A stretch of 64,000 nt of DNA from Clostridia bacterium (GCA_026416815.1 JAOAEJ010000023.1:160239-224238); one strand, 5' to 3'. Positions 7,819 to 23,876 are shown, numbered from the stretch's first letter. The notes: a model not told the origin generated them from the letters alone. Translations and numbers: made by a program.

Positions 7819-10800
7819 ATGGTACATCCCGTACAATTGGGTAGAAACACAAGAATGAGCTACTCAAGGATCAACGAAGTTGTTGATATGCCCAATCTTA
7901 TTGAAGTACAAAAAAATTCTTACATTTGGTTTTTGGAGGAAGGATTAAGAGAAGTATTTAGAGATGTTTCTCCGATTACCGATTATACTGGGAACTTAAT
8001 TTTGGAGTTTGTGGATTATTCCCTTGATGATACTCCAAAATATACAGTAGAGGAATGTAAGGAGAGAGACACAACTTATTCTGCTCCCTTAAAGGTTAAA
8101 GTTCGCTTAATTAATAAGGAGACAGGAGAAGTTAAAGAACAGGAAATTTTCATGGGTGATTTCCCTTTGATGACAGACAACGGTACATTTATAATTAATG
8201 GAGCCGAAAGGGTTATTGTCAGCCAGTTAGTAAGGTCACCCGGTATTTATTATTCAATGAAGTTTGACAAAATAGGTAAAAAACTATTCTCAAATACAGT
8301 AATACCAAACAGAGGTGCATGGCTCGAATACGAGACGGATTCAAATGACATACTTTCTGTAAGAATAGATAGGACCAGAAAGCTGCCTATCACTGTTCTG
8401 TTAAGGGCTTTAGGATATGGGACGGACTTTGAAATCACTCAGCTGCTTGGTGAAGATGAGAGATTACTTGCAACTATTCAAAAAGACAATGCAAAAACTG
8501 TAGATGAAGGTTTGCTTGAAATATATAAGAGGCTGAGACCAGGTGAGCCTCCGACTGTAGAAAGTGCACGTTCATTGCTTAATAGCTTGTTCTTTGATCC
8601 AAAGAGATATGATCTTGCAAAGTTTGGAAGATTTAAATTTAATAAAAAGCTTTCATTGGCAGCAAGAATAAATGGCTATAGAACAGCTGAAAATATTGTA
8701 AATCCTGAGACTGGAGAAATTATCGTTGAGGAAAATACAATAATTGATAGGGAGAAAGCAGAAGAAATACAGAATGCAGGAATAAACGTAGTATACTTAA
8801 GCGTCGAAGGTAAAAGTGTAAAAGTTATCGGGAACAATACAGTAGATATTAATGCCTATGTTAACTTCGATATCAAGGATTTAGGTATAAATGAAAAGGT
8901 TAAGCTTGATATATTAACTAAGATATTGGAAGAAAACAAAGACGAGCAATCTATTAGAGCTGCTATAAAGGAAAATATAGCAGAGCTTATTCCTAAATAC
9001 ATCACAATGGATGATATAATCTCATCCATCAATTACCTTATAACTTTAAATTATGCTATCGGTACGGTAGATGATATAGACCACCTTGGAAACAGAAGGT
9101 TGCGTTCTGTGGGAGAACTCTTACAGAATCAATTCAGGATTGGTCTTGCAAGGATGGAGAGAGTTGTAAGAGAGAGAATGACTATTCAGGATATAGATAT
9201 TGTAACGCCTCAGGCGTTAATAAATATCAGACCTGTAGCTGCTGCTATAAAAGAGTTTTTTGGAAGCAGCCAGCTTTCACAGTTCATGGACCAGACAAAC
9301 CCTCTTGCTGAGTTAACTCATAAAAGAAGGCTTAGTGCCCTTGGACCAGGTGGATTGAGTAGAGAAAGAGCAGGCTTCGAGGTTCGTGACGTTCACCACT
9401 CCCACTATGGTAGAATGTGTCCTATAGAAACTCCTGAAGGACCGAATATAGGTCTTATTGGCTCATTAAGTACTTATGCCAGAGTAAATGAATATGGATT
9501 TATAGAAGCGCCTTATAGAAAGGTTAATAAAGAAACAAGCCAGGTTACTGATGAAATTATTTATCTGACTGCAGATGAAGAAGACGGTTTCGTTGTAGCT
9601 CAGGCGAATGAACCTTTGGATTCCGACGGAAAGTTCACCCATAAAAGGGTTGTAGCTAGATATAAGGATGAAATACTCGAAACCGAGGGTTCTAAAATAG
9701 ATTTCATGGATGTATCGCCAAAGCAGCTGGTTTCAGTGGCTACAGCAATGATACCGTTCCTTGAAAACGATGACGCTAACCGTGCGCTCATGGGATCAAA
9801 CATGCAACGTCAGGCTGTTCCATTGATAAGGGCTGATGCGCCTGTAATAGGAACCGGTATTGAGTACAAGGCTGCTCGTGATTCTGGGGTTGTTGTCCTC
9901 GCAAAAAATGCCGGTGTAATAGAAAAGGTTTGTGCGAATGAAATAGTAATTAGGACAAAAGAGGGTAAGAAAGATTCCTACAAACTTTTAAAATACATGC
10001 GTTCAAATCAGGGAACTTGTATAAACCAAAGGCCTATAGTCAGAAAAGGTGAAGTTGTAGAAAAAGGCGATATCATTGCCGACGGTCCTTCAACAGATCA
10101 AGGTGAAATAGCCTTAGGTAAAAACATCCTTATAGGGTTTATGACTTGGGAAGGTTACAACTATGAGGATGCTATACTGATTAGTGAAAAGTTGGTTAAG
10201 GAAGATGTATTTACTTCCATACACATAGAAGAATACGAGGCTGAGTCAAGGGATACAAAACTTGGGCCTGAAGAAATAACAAGGGATATTCCGAATGTCA
10301 GCGAAGAAGCATTAAAGGACTTGGATGACAGAGGAATAATCAGAATTGGTGCCGAGGTAAGGTCTGGAGACATACTTGTTGGTAAAGTAACACCAAAGGG
10401 TGAAACTGAGCTTACGGCTGAAGAAAGGCTTTTGAGAGCGATTTTCGGTGAAAAGGCTAGAGAAGTCCGTGATACTTCGTTGAGGGTTCCTCATGGAGAG
10501 TCGGGTATCATAGTTGATGTAAAAGTATTTACAAGAGAAAACGGCGACGAGCTCCCACCGGGAGTTAACCAGCTCGTGAGATGCTATATAGCCCAAAAGA
10601 GAAAAATATCTGTTGGGGATAAAATGGCGGGTAGACACGGTAACAAGGGGGTTATCTCCAGGATACTTCCTGAAGAGGATATGCCATTCTTACCCGATGG
10701 AACCCCTTTGGAAATAGTTCTAAACCCACTAGGCGTTCCTTCACGTATGAATATCGGTCAGGTTCTTGAGGTTCACCTTGGTTATGCTGCTAGGGCACTA

Positions 10801-11550
10801 GGCTGGGAGATTGCTACCCCTGTATTTGACGGTGCAACTGAGGATGATATCAGGGAAACTCTGAAAACAGCAGGATTATCACCAGATGGAAAGACTGTAC
10901 TATACGATGGAAGAACCGGAGAGCCCTTTGATAATAGAGTAACTGTAGGCTACATGTATATACTTAAACTAGCCCATCTTGTTGACGATAAGATACATGC
11001 ACGTTCTACAGGACCTTACTCACTGGTTACACAGCAGCCGCTGGGTGGTAAAGCGCAGTTTGGCGGACAGAGGTTCGGGGAGATGGAGGTTTGGGCTCTT
11101 GAAGCCTATGGTGCTGCTTATACGCTGCAAGAAATCCTAACTGTTAAGTCAGACGACGTTGTTGGTAGGGTTAAGACCTATGAGTCGATTGTGAAAGGTG
11201 AAAATGTACCTGAACCGGGTATTCCGGAATCCTTCAAGGTTCTTATAAAAGAGCTTCAAAGTTTGGCACTGGATGTCAAGGTTTATTCTGAGGAGCAAGA
11301 AGAAATCGCTATCAAAGAATCGGTTGAAGATGAATTAGAAGAACTGAACGTTAATATAGAAGGTAGAGAAGACGAAGTTCCGTTGAACGATTATGATGAG
11401 TTGAGAGAAGATTCATTGGACGATGAACTGGATATCGATGACTTTGACCTTGGTGATTTAAGCACTGGAGACAACCTTGATGAAGGATTGTCCGATGAAC
11501 TGTTTACTGATGAAGACCTCGGGGATGACTTTGAAGATGAAGAATTTTAA
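7819..11550 (+). CDS. rpoB: DNA-directed RNA polymerase subunit beta
   Basis: A full-length 1243-residue RpoB. The rifampicin-binding region [34 protein letters not shown] (about residues 478-511), the GMRP-side [10 protein letters not shown] segment and the [21 protein letters not shown] catalytic region are all present. The last 80 residues are unusually acidic ([14 protein letters not shown]... to FEDEEF), an extension I associate with clostridial RpoB rather than with other bacteria. It is transcribed from its own promoter with a long leader; rpoC follows after 17 nt. Confidence 0.98.
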   Translation: MVHPVQLGRNTRMSYSRINEVVDMPNLIEVQKNSYIWFLEEGLREVFRDVSPITDYTGNLILEFVDYSLDDTPKYTVEECKERDTTYSAPLKVKVRLINKETGEVKEQEIFMGDFPLMTDNGTFIINGAERVIVSQLVRSPGIYYSMKFDKIGKKLFSNTVIPNRGAWLEYETDSNDILSVRIDRTRKLPITVLLRALGYGTDFEITQLLGEDERLLATIQKDNAKTVDEGLLEIYKRLRPGEPPTVESARSLLNSLFFDPKRYDLAKFGRFKFNKKLSLAARINGYRTAENIVNPETGEIIVEENTIIDREKAEEIQNAGINVVYLSVEGKSVKVIGNNTVDINAYVNFDIKDLGINEKVKLDILTKILEENKDEQSIRAAIKENIAELIPKYITMDDIISSINYLITLNYAIGTVDDIDHLGNRRLRSVGELLQNQFRIGLARMERVVRERMTIQDIDIVTPQALINIRPVAAAIKEFFGSSQLSQFMDQTNPLAELTHKRRLSALGPGGLSRERAGFEVRDVHHSHYGRMCPIETPEGPNIGLIGSLSTYARVNEYGFIEAPYRKVNKETSQVTDEIIYLTADEEDGFVVAQANEPLDSDGKFTHKRVVARYKDEILETEGSKIDFMDVSPKQLVSVATAMIPFLENDDANRALMGSNMQRQAVPLIRADAPVIGTGIEYKAARDSGVVVLAKNAGVIEKVCANEIVIRTKEGKKDSYKLLKYMRSNQGTCINQRPIVRKGEVVEKGDIIADGPSTDQGEIALGKNILIGFMTWEGYNYEDAILISEKLVKEDVFTSIHIEEYEAESRDTKLGPEEITRDIPNVSEEALKDLDDRGIIRIGAEVRSGDILVGKVTPKGETELTAEERLLRAIFGEKAREVRDTSLRVPHGESGIIVDVKVFTRENGDELPPGVNQLVRCYIAQKRKISVGDKMAGRHGNKGVISRILPEEDMPFLPDGTPLEIVLNPLGVPSRMNIGQVLEVHLGYAARALGWEIATPVFDGATEDDIRETLKTAGLSPDGKTVLYDGRTGEPFDNRVTVGYMYILKLAHLVDDKIHARSTGPYSLVTQQPLGGKAQFGGQRFGEMEVWALEAYGAAYTLQEILTVKSDDVVGRVKTYESIVKGENVPEPGIPESFKVLIKELQSLALDVKVYSEEQEEIAIKESVEDELEELNVNIEGREDEVPLNDYDELREDSLDDELDIDDFDLGDLSTGDNLDEGLSDELFTDEDLGDDFEDEEF

Positions 11551-11567
11551 GGAAGGGAGATAAAGCT

Positions 11568-15065
<3,498 letters not shown>

Positions 15066-15068
15066 AAA

Positions 15069-15100
15069 GGATGGTCAGCCGTAGGGCTGACCATTTTGCT
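15069..15100 (+). terminator. Terminator after rpoC
   Basis: Perfect 10-bp stem ATGGTCAGCC/GGCTGACCAT (15071-15080 with 15085-15094), loop GTAG, then TTTT. It closes the rpoBC operon. Confidence 0.85.
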
Positions 15101-15130
15101 ATATTTTTAGGCAAAAGTATACAGTAGAAG

Positions 15131-15168
15131 TTATTGTCTTGACAAATAGACAATAACGGTGATAAAAT
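15131..15168 (+). promoter_or_regulatory. Promoter with overlapping palindromic operator
   Basis: TTGACA (15139-15144), 18-nt spacer, TAAAAT (15163-15168). The -35 box sits inside a perfect inverted repeat TTATTGTC-N10-GACAATAA (15131-15138 with 15149-15156), so a dimeric regulator bound here would block the polymerase. It drives the L7Ae-like gene and probably the str operon. Confidence 0.6.
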
Positions 15169-15264
15169 ATTTCAGTGTGTAAATTTGAAACTCTTAATTG
15201 GATGATTTAGGTTAATTTTATATCCTAATTTTGGGGAAGGATTGTATTTACAGGAGGTTAAGTT

Positions 15265-15507
15265 GTGCTGGAAAATCTAAAAAGCAGTAATAAGACAGTG
15301 GGACTTAAACAATCTACAAAAGCTTTGGAAAGCGGAACTGTAAAGCAGGTATATATAGCACAGGACGCTGATGAAAGAGTAATAAGAAACATAAAGGAGC
15401 TGTGCCAGAAAAGCTCAGTTGATATTGTGTATGTGGATTGCATGAAGCAATTAGGCAAAGCTTGTGGCATTGAAGTTGGAGCTGCTGTTGTATGCCTGTT
15501 GAAATAA
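15265..15507 (+). CDS. L7Ae-family RNA-binding protein (YbxF-like)
   Basis: An 80-residue protein of the L7Ae/L30e/S12e/Gadd45 fold, which binds kink-turn RNA. The order rpoC - L7Ae-like - rpsL matches B. subtilis ybxF (rplGB). Family features include the N-terminal KTVGLKQSTKALESGTVKQVYIAQDAD and the C-terminal CGIEVGAAVV motif. The start is GTG 15265, 6-8 nt after CAGGAGG. It has its own promoter with a palindromic operator-like site. Its cellular role in Firmicutes is not settled. Confidence 0.85.
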   Translation: MLENLKSSNKTVGLKQSTKALESGTVKQVYIAQDADERVIRNIKELCQKSSVDIVYVDCMKQLGKACGIEVGAAVVCLLK

Positions 15508-15637
15508 GCTGACCTCACAAGGGCAAAGATATTAAGAGAAGTAGGAATGAATTAGTTTATGGGCACTAAGTTATTATCTAATAACACTTAGATAAGATTT
15601 AGATATATTAATTTATAAATCGAAGGGAGGTGTAATG

Positions 15638-16066
15638 ATGCCGACGTTTAATCAGTTGGTTAGAAAAGGAAGAGAAGTAATGGAGAAAAAATCTACTGCT
15701 CCTGCTCTGCAAAAGGGTTTTAACTCTTTGAAAAAGCAACCTATAGATTTAAGCTCTCCTCAAAAAAGAGGTGTTTGCACAGTTGTTAAAACTACTACCC
15801 CTAAAAAACCTAACTCAGCGTTAAGAAAGGTTGCAAGGGTACGTTTGACAAACGGTGTTGAAGTAACTGCTTATATCCCTGGTATAGGACATAACCTTCA
15901 GGAGCACAGCGTTGTTCTTATAAGAGGAGGTAGGGTTAAAGACTTACCTGGGGTTAGGTACCATATGATAAGAGGGACGAGTGACACTGCAGGCGTTGCA
16001 ACAAGAATGCAGGGCCGTTCCAAATATGGAGCTAAGAGACCAAAAGCTGGTGCAGCTAAGAAGTAA
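15638..16066 (+). CDS. rpsL: 30S ribosomal protein S12
   Basis: 142 residues beginning [14 protein letters not shown]12 lies at the decoding centre. The [58 protein letters not shown] core is conserved, including the lysines where streptomycin resistance maps; both look wild type. Two adjacent ATGs exist (15635 and 15638); the universal protein start favours the second. First gene of the classic str order rpsL-rpsG-fusA-tuf. Confidence 0.97.
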   Translation: MPTFNQLVRKGREVMEKKSTAPALQKGFNSLKKQPIDLSSPQKRGVCTVVKTTTPKKPNSALRKVARVRLTNGVEVTAYIPGIGHNLQEHSVVLIRGGRVKDLPGVRYHMIRGTSDTAGVATRMQGRSKYGAKRPKAGAAKK

Positions 16067-16202
16067 GATCCTACAACGTGATAAGCACGTTTATGTGTTT
16101 ACATTACTTACGACTGATACAGTTGCTTAAGAGTGTAAGCATTGCATGGAAAATTTAAAACTAAGTGCTAAGTACGTTGTTTTAATATATATAGTTATAT
16201 AA

Positions 16203-16763
<561 letters not shown>

Positions 16764-16925
16764 TACTTGCGCAGCTTGAAGTTAGAAGCTGGCAACTATG
16801 TTCTTAACAGGGACTATAATCTGTAGGTAGTGCTAATATAATGTTAATACTATTGTAGTAGAATAAACTCTACTACAATAAAAAATTTAAATTTGAACTA
16901 TCGTGCAATTGAAAGGAGGGTAAGA

Positions 16926-19001
16926 ATGCCCAGGCAATTTAGCTTAGAAAATACAAGAAATATCGGTATAATGGCTCATATAGATGCTGGTAAGACAACA
17001 ACTACTGAAAGAATTCTATTCTACACAGGTAGGGTTCATAAAATAGGTGAAGTTCATGAAGGTGCTGCTACAATGGACTGGATGGAGCAGGAACAAGAAA
17101 GAGGTATAACTATTACCTCAGCTGCTACAACAGCTCAGTGGAAAGGTAACAGGATTAATATAATAGATACGCCAGGGCACGTTGACTTCACTGTTGAAGT
17201 TGAAAGGTCTCTTCGTGTACTTGATGGTTCTGTAACACTTTTCTGCGCAAAAGGCGGTGTTGAACCTCAGTCCGAAACAGTTTGGAGACAGGCTGACAGG
17301 TATGGAGTTCCTCGTATAGCATACGTTAATAAAATGGATATAATGGGTGCAGATTTCTACAACTGTATCAAGATGATGAAGGAAAGGCTGCAGGCAAATG
17401 CAGTGCCGATCCAACTACCTATAGGTAGCGAAGATGTTTTCCAGGGGGTAGTTGACCTCGTAACAATGAAGGCGTTACTCTTCATGGATGACCTCGGAAA
17501 AGAAATTGTAGAAGCACCAGTTCCTGAAGATATGAAGGATGTTGTAGAGAAATACCGCAGTATATTGGTAGAAGCTGTTGCTGAACAAGACGAAGAATAC
17601 ATGATGAAGTACCTTGAAGGTGAAGAATTAACTGAAGAAGAAATACGTATAGGTATAAGAAAAGCTACTATAGCTGTAAAAATTATACCTGTAACATGTG
17701 GCTCTTCATACAAGAATAAAGGTGTTCAACAGTTACTGGATGCAGTAATTGCATACTTGCCTTCACCAGTTGATATACCTGCTATCAAAGGTGTTCTTCC
17801 TGATAGCGAAGAAGAAGTAGAAAGACCGGCTGATGACAACGGACCGTTCTCGGCGTTGGCATTTAAAATTATGACTGACCCATTCGTAGGTAAGCTCTCA
17901 TTCTTCAGGGTTTATTCCGGTAAGTTGAGTGCAGGTTCCTACGTTCTTAACTCTACAAAAGGTAAGAGGGAAAGAATAGGCCGTATACTTCAAATGCATG
18001 CAAACCATAGAGAAGAAACCGATATGGTTTATTCAGGAGATATAGCTGCTGCTGTAGGTTTAAAAGATACTACAACAGGAGATACTCTCTGTGAAGAAAA
18101 TAATCCTGTAATTCTTGAGTCAATGGAATTCCCTGAGCCTGTTATATCGGTTGCTATCGAACCGAAGACAAAAGCAGGACAGGAAAAAATGGGTATAGCC
18201 CTGCAGAAACTTGCAGAAGAAGACCCAACATTCAGAGTTTCTACAAACCATGAAACAGGTCAGACTATTATTGAAGGTATGGGTGAGCTTCACCTTGAAA
18301 TCATAGTTGACCGTATGATGAGAGAATTTAAGGTAGAAGCAAACGTAGGTAATCCTCAGGTTGCTTATAAAGAAACTATCCGTAAGGCTGTTAAGGCTGA
18401 AGGTAAGTTTGTAAGACAGTCAGGTGGTAGAGGTCAATACGGTCACTGCGTAATCGAAATTGAACCTAGGGAACCTGGAGCAGGATATGAATTTGTCAGC
18501 AAGATAGTTGGTGGTACCGTACCTAAGGAATACATCGGACCTATCGATGCTGGTATCCAGGATGCTATGAATAATGGTGTTCTTGGCGGCTACCCATGTG
18601 TTGACATTAAGGTTACACTTGTAGACGGTTCATACCACGAAGTTGACTCATCTGAAATGGCGTTTAAGATTGCCGGATCTATGGGCTTCAAGGAAGGCTG
18701 CCGTAAGGCTGATCCTGTACTCCTCGAGCCTATAATGAAGGTTGACGTTGTTGTTCCTGAAGAGTATATGGGAGACGTAATGGGCGACCTTAACTCAAGA
18801 AGGGGTAGAATCGAAGGTATGGAAGCAAGAAGTGGAGCTCAGGCTATCAGAGCACACGTGCCGCTCTCCGAAATGTTCGGTTACGCTACAACTCTTCGTT
18901 CAAGGACACAAGGTAGAGGTGTGTTCTCAATGCAGACCAGCCACTTTGAAGAAGTTCCAAGAAACATTCAGGAACAGATTCTTGGTGCAAAGAATAAATA
19001 A
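16926..19001 (+). CDS. fusA: Elongation factor G
   Basis: 691 residues. This GTPase drives ribosomal translocation and, with RRF, ribosome recycling. G1 [12 protein letters not shown] (about 17-28), G3 DTPGHVDFT and G4 NKMD are intact, followed by domains II to V ending in the conserved [16 protein letters not shown] region. ATG 16926 follows GAAAGGAGGG; the in-frame ATG at 16893 is rejected because it precedes that ribosome site. Confidence 0.98.
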   Translation: MPRQFSLENTRNIGIMAHIDAGKTTTTERILFYTGRVHKIGEVHEGAATMDWMEQEQERGITITSAATTAQWKGNRINIIDTPGHVDFTVEVERSLRVLDGSVTLFCAKGGVEPQSETVWRQADRYGVPRIAYVNKMDIMGADFYNCIKMMKERLQANAVPIQLPIGSEDVFQGVVDLVTMKALLFMDDLGKEIVEAPVPEDMKDVVEKYRSILVEAVAEQDEEYMMKYLEGEELTEEEIRIGIRKATIAVKIIPVTCGSSYKNKGVQQLLDAVIAYLPSPVDIPAIKGVLPDSEEEVERPADDNGPFSALAFKIMTDPFVGKLSFFRVYSGKLSAGSYVLNSTKGKRERIGRILQMHANHREETDMVYSGDIAAAVGLKDTTTGDTLCEENNPVILESMEFPEPVISVAIEPKTKAGQEKMGIALQKLAEEDPTFRVSTNHETGQTIIEGMGELHLEIIVDRMMREFKVEANVGNPQVAYKETIRKAVKAEGKFVRQSGGRGQYGHCVIEIEPREPGAGYEFVSKIVGGTVPKEYIGPIDAGIQDAMNNGVLGGYPCVDIKVTLVDGSYHEVDSSEMAFKIAGSMGFKEGCRKADPVLLEPIMKVDVVVPEEYMGDVMGDLNSRRGRIEGMEARSGAQAIRAHVPLSEMFGYATTLRSRTQGRGVFSMQTSHFEEVPRNIQEQILGAKNK

Positions 19002-19036
19002 TTATTCGTAAATTAGTGTAAAATATTAGAGGGTAT

Positions 19037-19070
19037 CGAACTTTAAGATTAGACTTAAGCTTAAAGTTCG
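19037..19070 (+). other. Stem-loop between fusA and tuf
   Basis: Perfect 11-bp stem CGAACTTTAAG/CTTAAAGTTCG (19037-19047 with 19060-19070) without a T tract. It may be a processing or stability element that raises tuf mRNA relative to fusA. Confidence 0.45.
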
Positions 19071-19200
19071 GTTCCTACATAAGTCAGTATTATTCAGGAA
19101 TTAATTGTACTACAGTATAGTTCCTGTTAAATAGCTAAAAATTATATTTAATAAACCATTTATCAGTATAAATTACTGAAATAAGGGAGGAGATCAAGCA

Positions 19201-20403
19201 ATGGGAAAAGCTAAATTTGAAAGAAATAAGCCACACGTTAACGTTGGTACAATCGGTCACGTTGACCATGGTAAAACATCATTAACAGCTGCTATAACAA
19301 AGGTTTTAGGTTTATTAGGTAAAGCAGAATTCAAAGCGTATGACCAGATAGATGCAGCTCCAGAAGAAAGAGAAAGAGGTATCACAATTTCAACTGCTCA
19401 CGTTGAGTATGAAACTGACAACAGACACTATGCTCACGTTGACTGCCCTGGACACGCTGACTATGTTAAAAACATGATCACTGGTGCTGCTCAGATGGAC
19501 GGCGGTATCCTCGTTGTTTCAGCTGCTGACGGCCCAATGCCTCAGACAAGGGAACACATCCTCTTATCCCGTCAGGTTGGTGTACCATACATCGTTGTTT
19601 TCTTAAACAAATGCGATATGGTTGATGACGAAGAGCTCATCGAGTTAGTTGAAATGGAATTAAGAGAACTCTTAAGCTCATACGAGTTCCCTGGTGATGA
19701 TATTCCGATCGTTAGAGGTTCTGCATTAGTAGCTCTCGAGTGTACATCAAAAGATGTAAGCGCTCCTGAATATCAACCAATCATGAAGCTCATGGAAGAA
19801 GTTGATAAATATATCCCAACTCCTGAAAGAGCAACTGACAAACCTTTCATCATGCCTGTAGAAGACGTTTTCTCAATCACAGGTCGTGGTACTGTTGCTA
19901 CTGGTAGGGTTGAAAGAGGTACTATCAAAGTTGGTGAAGAAGTTGAAATCGTTGGTTTGATGGAAGCTCCTAAGAAGACAGTTGTAACTGGTGTTGAAAT
20001 GTTCAGAAAGCTCCTTGATCAGGCAGTTGCTGGTGACAACATCGGCGCTCTCTTAAGGGGTGTACAAAGAACAGATATCGAAAGAGGTCAGGTTATAGCT
20101 AAGCCTGGTTCAATCAAACCTCATACACACTTTAAAGGTGAAGTTTACGTTTTAACTAAAGAAGAAGGTGGAAGACACAAACCTTTCTTCAATGGTTACA
20201 GACCACAGTTCTACTTCAGAACAACTGACGTTACTGGCGTTATCGATATTCCAGAAGGAACAGAAATGGTTATGCCTGGTGACAACGTAACTATGACAAT
20301 CAAATTAATAACTCCTATAGCTATGGAAGAAGGCTTAAGGTTCGCTATCCGTGAAGGTGGTAGAACTGTTGGAGCGGGAGTTGTTTCTTCAATAATCGAA
20401 TAA
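19201..20403 (+). CDS. tuf: Elongation factor Tu
   Basis: 400 residues. EF-Tu delivers aminoacyl-tRNA to the ribosome. [14 protein letters not shown] (G1), [22 protein letters not shown] (G3) and NKCDM (G4) are intact, and domains II and III are complete. Codon bias is extreme, as expected. GGGAGG precedes the ATG, and a strong terminator ends the str operon. Only one tuf copy lies in this window. Confidence 0.98.
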   Translation: MGKAKFERNKPHVNVGTIGHVDHGKTSLTAAITKVLGLLGKAEFKAYDQIDAAPEERERGITISTAHVEYETDNRHYAHVDCPGHADYVKNMITGAAQMDGGILVVSAADGPMPQTREHILLSRQVGVPYIVVFLNKCDMVDDEELIELVEMELRELLSSYEFPGDDIPIVRGSALVALECTSKDVSAPEYQPIMKLMEEVDKYIPTPERATDKPFIMPVEDVFSITGRGTVATGRVERGTIKVGEEVEIVGLMEAPKKTVVTGVEMFRKLLDQAVAGDNIGALLRGVQRTDIERGQVIAKPGSIKPHTHFKGEVYVLTKEEGGRHKPFFNGYRPQFYFRTTDVTGVIDIPEGTEMVMPGDNVTMTIKLITPIAMEEGLRFAIREGGRTVGAGVVSSIIE

Positions 20404-20414
20404 TAACTTCTGAT

Positions 20415-20449
20415 AAAAAGATCGGTATATTATATACCGGTCTTTTTTT
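20415..20449 (+). terminator. Terminator of the str operon
   Basis: Stem AGATCGGTATA (20419-20429) with TATACCGGTCT (20433-20443), one G-U pair, then a run of T. Confidence 0.88.
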
Positions 20450-20605
20450 ATTTACCCTGAATTAAGTTAATAGTACAAAATGCCTATTAGTGTATAGCCT
20501 GCTGTGCTACTGGTATGGTAGCAAATCATCATATACGTTAAATAAAAAAGGTGTTACTATAAAATTATGTTAATATATGAGTTTATATAGATTGAAGGGG
20601 CTAGT

Positions 20606-21061
20606 ATGGAGAATATACTAAAAAGGTTTTTCGCTTCAAATAGTAATAATATACTTATTCAGTTTTCGAGATATATTGTTGCAGGAGGAATAGCAGCCCT
20701 AGCCGATATGTCTATATACCATATAGCTATGCAAAAAGTAGGTCTTGGATATATGAGCGCAAAGGTGATTTCGTTTTTTGCTGGTGTGATAATTTGTTAT
20801 TTTTTAAGTAGGATATGGGTATTTGATAATAGATCAGATAATCTACTGAGTGATTTTCTGAAATTTACTGTTGTAGGGCTAGTAGGTCTGGGATTGAGCA
20901 TTATTACGCTATATGTATTGGTTGACATTGGGGTCATATATGGATTGTTTTACTTCTTAAGTGATAGCGTAATTAAGGATGTAGCCAATGCGGTTACTAT
21001 TGTAGTAGTACTACTGTGGAATTTTATAGCGAGACGGAAATTTGTGTTTAACCTTAAATAA
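20606..21061 (+). CDS. GtrA-like membrane protein
   Basis: 151 residues with four predicted membrane helices (about 19-38, 42-64, 80-103, 118-143) and the GtrA-family start QFSRYIVAGGIAALADMSIYH. GtrA-type proteins are thought to help flip polyprenyl-linked sugars across the membrane for surface glycosylation. The C-terminal WNFIARRKFVF segment is typical. The next gene encodes an FAD enzyme of the UDP-galactopyranose-mutase-like group, which fits a role in cell-surface carbohydrates. Confidence 0.85.
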   Translation: MENILKRFFASNSNNILIQFSRYIVAGGIAALADMSIYHIAMQKVGLGYMSAKVISFFAGVIICYFLSRIWVFDNRSDNLLSDFLKFTVVGLVGLGLSIITLYVLVDIGVIYGLFYFLSDSVIKDVANAVTIVVVLLWNFIARRKFVFNLK

Positions 21062-21152
21062 TGTGAATATAAAAAGTTCAAAGTCAACTACTACTAAGTC
21101 TGTGTAGTATTAAGCATTACTGCCAAGTAACAATTCTAGGGAGATGACGCTG

Positions 21153-22565
21153 ATGAATAAGGTAGTTATTATGGGGGCGGGGCCGGCAGGTCTGGCCGCC
21201 GGGTATGAATTGCAAAAGAGCGGTATCAATGTACATTTACTGGAGGCGGACAAGCAGGTTGGGGGAATAAGCAAGACTATAAAATATAAGGACTATTACT
21301 TTGACCTTGGAGGGCATCGGTTTTTTACTAAGTCTGAAGAAGTAAATGCACTTTGGAATGAAATACTTGGAGAATGCTTTAAAAAAACTCCTAGGCTGTC
21401 ACGAATATATTATAAGAACAGCTTTTTTAACTACCCTCTGACGGCAATGAATGCCCTTTTGGGGGTTGGTTTTATAGACACATTTATGATACTGGCCAGC
21501 TATTTATCGTCAAAGTTAGTTCCATACAGGCGGGAAGAGACTTTCGAAGAATGGGTATCAAACAGGTTTGGTAAGAAGCTTTATAAAATATTTTTTAAGA
21601 CCTATACCGAAAAGGTTTGGGGCATACCATGCAGTAAAATTCAGGCGGAATGGGCAGCTCAAAGGATAAAGGGGCTTTCTTTGAAGGCAGCGATATGTAA
21701 TGCGCTGTTTAAACCGAAAGATAAAAAAATAAAGACACTTATTGATGAATTTGATTATCCTGTGTATGGGCCTGGGATGATGTATAATGAAATGGAAAAT
21801 AAAATTACAAATTACGGTGGAAGTGTTAGCTTAAATTCAAGGGTTGTTAAAGTTAACCGTGATAATTATAAAGTTAAAAGTATTGAATATATAGACGGTG
21901 AAGGGAGAATACAAGTGCAGGATGGTAGCAGCTTTATTTCAAGTATACCTGTTACTGAACTTGTAAAGATACTTAATCCGTCGCCAGATATTGAAGTGCT
22001 GGAAGCTGCGGAGTGTTTAAAATATAGAAGTATAATTACTGTAGATATTATTATAAATAAGCGTGAGCTATTTCCCGATAACTGGATATATGTCCACTCA
22101 CCCGAGGTTAAACTGGGGAGAATACAGAATTTTAAAAACTGGAGTAAGAATATGGTTCCGGATGATTCTAAGACTACCCTGGGACTGGAATATTTTTGCG
22201 ATGAAAATGATGAACTGTGGAATATGCCGGATAAGGAGTTATTTAAATTAGCAGCTTCGGAGATAGAAAAAGTAAAGATTTGCAAAAGAATGGACATTGA
22301 GGATTACACTATTGTAAGGGTTCCAAAGGCTTATCCGGTATATATGCTTGGATATAGGCAGTCTATAGATACAATAGAAAATTATATAAAAAAGTTTGAT
22401 AACCTGCAGCTGATAGGCAGGTACGGTCTTTTTAAATATAACAATATGGATCACTCTATAATGACAGGGTTGTATGCTGCCAAGAATATAATAAATGGAA
22501 GTGATCTATATAATACATGGAGTGTGAATACTGACGAAGAATATCATGAAGAGAAAAAAATATAG
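21153..22565 (+). CDS. NAD(P)/FAD-dependent oxidoreductase, amine-oxidase fold
   Basis: 470 residues. The dinucleotide-binding GAGPAGLAAGYELQKSGINVHLLEADKQVGGISKT and the DLGGHRFFTKSEEV segment place it with the protoporphyrinogen-oxidase / UDP-galactopyranose-mutase-like FAD proteins (COG1232 type). Substrate unknown; a sugar nucleotide or lipid-linked intermediate is likely given the adjacent GtrA gene. I prefer ATG 21153, 9 nt after AGGGAG; the ATG at 21144 overlaps that site. Confidence 0.8.
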   Translation: MNKVVIMGAGPAGLAAGYELQKSGINVHLLEADKQVGGISKTIKYKDYYFDLGGHRFFTKSEEVNALWNEILGECFKKTPRLSRIYYKNSFFNYPLTAMNALLGVGFIDTFMILASYLSSKLVPYRREETFEEWVSNRFGKKLYKIFFKTYTEKVWGIPCSKIQAEWAAQRIKGLSLKAAICNALFKPKDKKIKTLIDEFDYPVYGPGMMYNEMENKITNYGGSVSLNSRVVKVNRDNYKVKSIEYIDGEGRIQVQDGSSFISSIPVTELVKILNPSPDIEVLEAAECLKYRSIITVDIIINKRELFPDNWIYVHSPEVKLGRIQNFKNWSKNMVPDDSKTTLGLEYFCDENDELWNMPDKELFKLAASEIEKVKICKRMDIEDYTIVRVPKAYPVYMLGYRQSIDTIENYIKKFDNLQLIGRYGLFKYNNMDHSIMTGLYAAKNIINGSDLYNTWSVNTDEEYHEEKKI

Positions 22566-23040
22566 AGATAGTCAAATATTAAGTTTCCTTTAGACAACCG
22601 CGAGCGTAAGTGTTTGTTTTATAACTCAAATAAAGAATGTAGACAAAAAAGGTGCAGGTATTACCTGGATAAAGTAATGAAATAAATAGAGCTTAGATTA
22701 CAATTCAAATAAGCTAATTAAGACACTGTGCTTAGCTAATCAGCTTAAATAATTATAAAGATATTGTATAGTAAAATTTAGTATGTAATAACTTTATTGT
22801 GTTATTATAGTACTGAATTTTTTTGTTATTACAACAGAAAAAAAGGGAATTATGTAAGAAATATTTAAAATACCTAGATTGCTGTTATAATATTATTAAA
22901 AGCTTTTCTATTAAGGAGATACGGTATCCTAAAACTTGTTTTAGTTATGTAAATAATTCATAAGTTCATAAGCTTAATATAGTATAAGTGGGTAGTATGC
23001 AACTAAATGAGTTAGTGAATGTGTCAGTAGGGGGTAAATG
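22566..23040 (+). other. Intergenic region, little to report
   Basis: About 475 nt without a gene. An extended -10 (TGtTATAAT, -10 at 22886-22891) could be a promoter for the next gene. A 14-codon frame from ATG 22997 ends in a TGA overlapping the next start; it has no good ribosome site. Confidence 0.4.
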
Positions 23041-23805
23041 ATGGATAGAAGCAGAAAAATTCTAATGTTTATAATTCTAGGAGCTATTATATTTCTTTTT
23101 GGTGGTTATACCACTACCGATTGGTTACGTTTGACCACTGAGGAACTTAGGGGCGCAATGGCAACCACTGTATATCCAAGGCTTTCAAAGGTGGTAGTTA
23201 CGTTTTTATGTGCAGCGTTGATATTGGTTATAGGGAAGTATGGCCTTAACAAAAAGGATACAAGATTTTTAAAAGTGGCGTTTGGCTTAATAGTTATTGC
23301 TGATATACTAATGTACATAGGACAGGTTATGGCTGGAGTAGGTGTATTTGCACTAGTACATGCAATCATGATATATAGGAACGGTACAGGTATAATGGAG
23401 TTTATATCAAACAAAGGGATTTCGAAGAATAAGAAAGCTTTTTTAACTTACCTTATAGTTATTATATTATTCGATGTATTAAGCCTGACCTTTCTAATGT
23501 ACCCTCCACTAAAAGGAAATATTTTGTTTTTCATTATTGCGGGGTATGCAGCGTTTTTAAGCATTTCTTTGTTTGTAGCCTTGGCAACGATTAAAATACA
23601 AAAGCTTCCTCGTACAAATGCGGTTCTTGCGTCTTGGGGTATAACATTTTTCTTCTTATGCGACTTTACGGTTGGATTATACATAATCCTCCAGCCAGGA
23701 TCATTAAAGCTTTTTGTAGATAACCTGACATGGATGTTTTATACTCCTTCTCTGGTTTTAATTGCTTTAAGCGGATATGACTTTAGGAAGAATAAGATAA
23801 TATAG
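23041..23805 (+). CDS. YhhN-like membrane protein
   Basis: 254 residues with about eight membrane helices. The RLSKVVVTFLCAALI and IADILMYIGQVMAGVGVFALVHAIMIYRN segments, and the late ASWGITFFFLCDFTVGLYII, fit the YhhN/TMEM86 family, whose animal members are lysoplasmalogenases; the activity in clostridia is unproven. Two adjacent ATGs exist (23038, 23041); spacing from AGGGGG favours 23041. It stands alone and converges on the next gene through a shared terminator. Confidence 0.7.
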   Translation: MDRSRKILMFIILGAIIFLFGGYTTTDWLRLTTEELRGAMATTVYPRLSKVVVTFLCAALILVIGKYGLNKKDTRFLKVAFGLIVIADILMYIGQVMAGVGVFALVHAIMIYRNGTGIMEFISNKGISKNKKAFLTYLIVIILFDVLSLTFLMYPPLKGNILFFIIAGYAAFLSISLFVALATIKIQKLPRTNAVLASWGITFFFLCDFTVGLYIILQPGSLKLFVDNLTWMFYTPSLVLIALSGYDFRKNKII

Positions 23806-23830
23806 TTTCTGAGGCATATATTATTACAAA

Positions 23831-23876
23831 ATAAAGCCCTTGTCCTAGGATGAAATATACCAGACAAGGGTTTTTA
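23831..23876 (+). terminator. Bidirectional terminator
   Basis: AAAGCCCTTGTC (23833-23844) pairs with GACAAGGGTTTTT (23863-23875); A-rich on one side and T-rich on the other, so it can serve both converging genes. Confidence 0.8.

Noticed and set aside
22997..23041. 14-codon leader peptide before the YhhN-like gene
   Set aside because: The stop-start overlap is neat, but there is no ribosome site and no repeated or regulatory codons.
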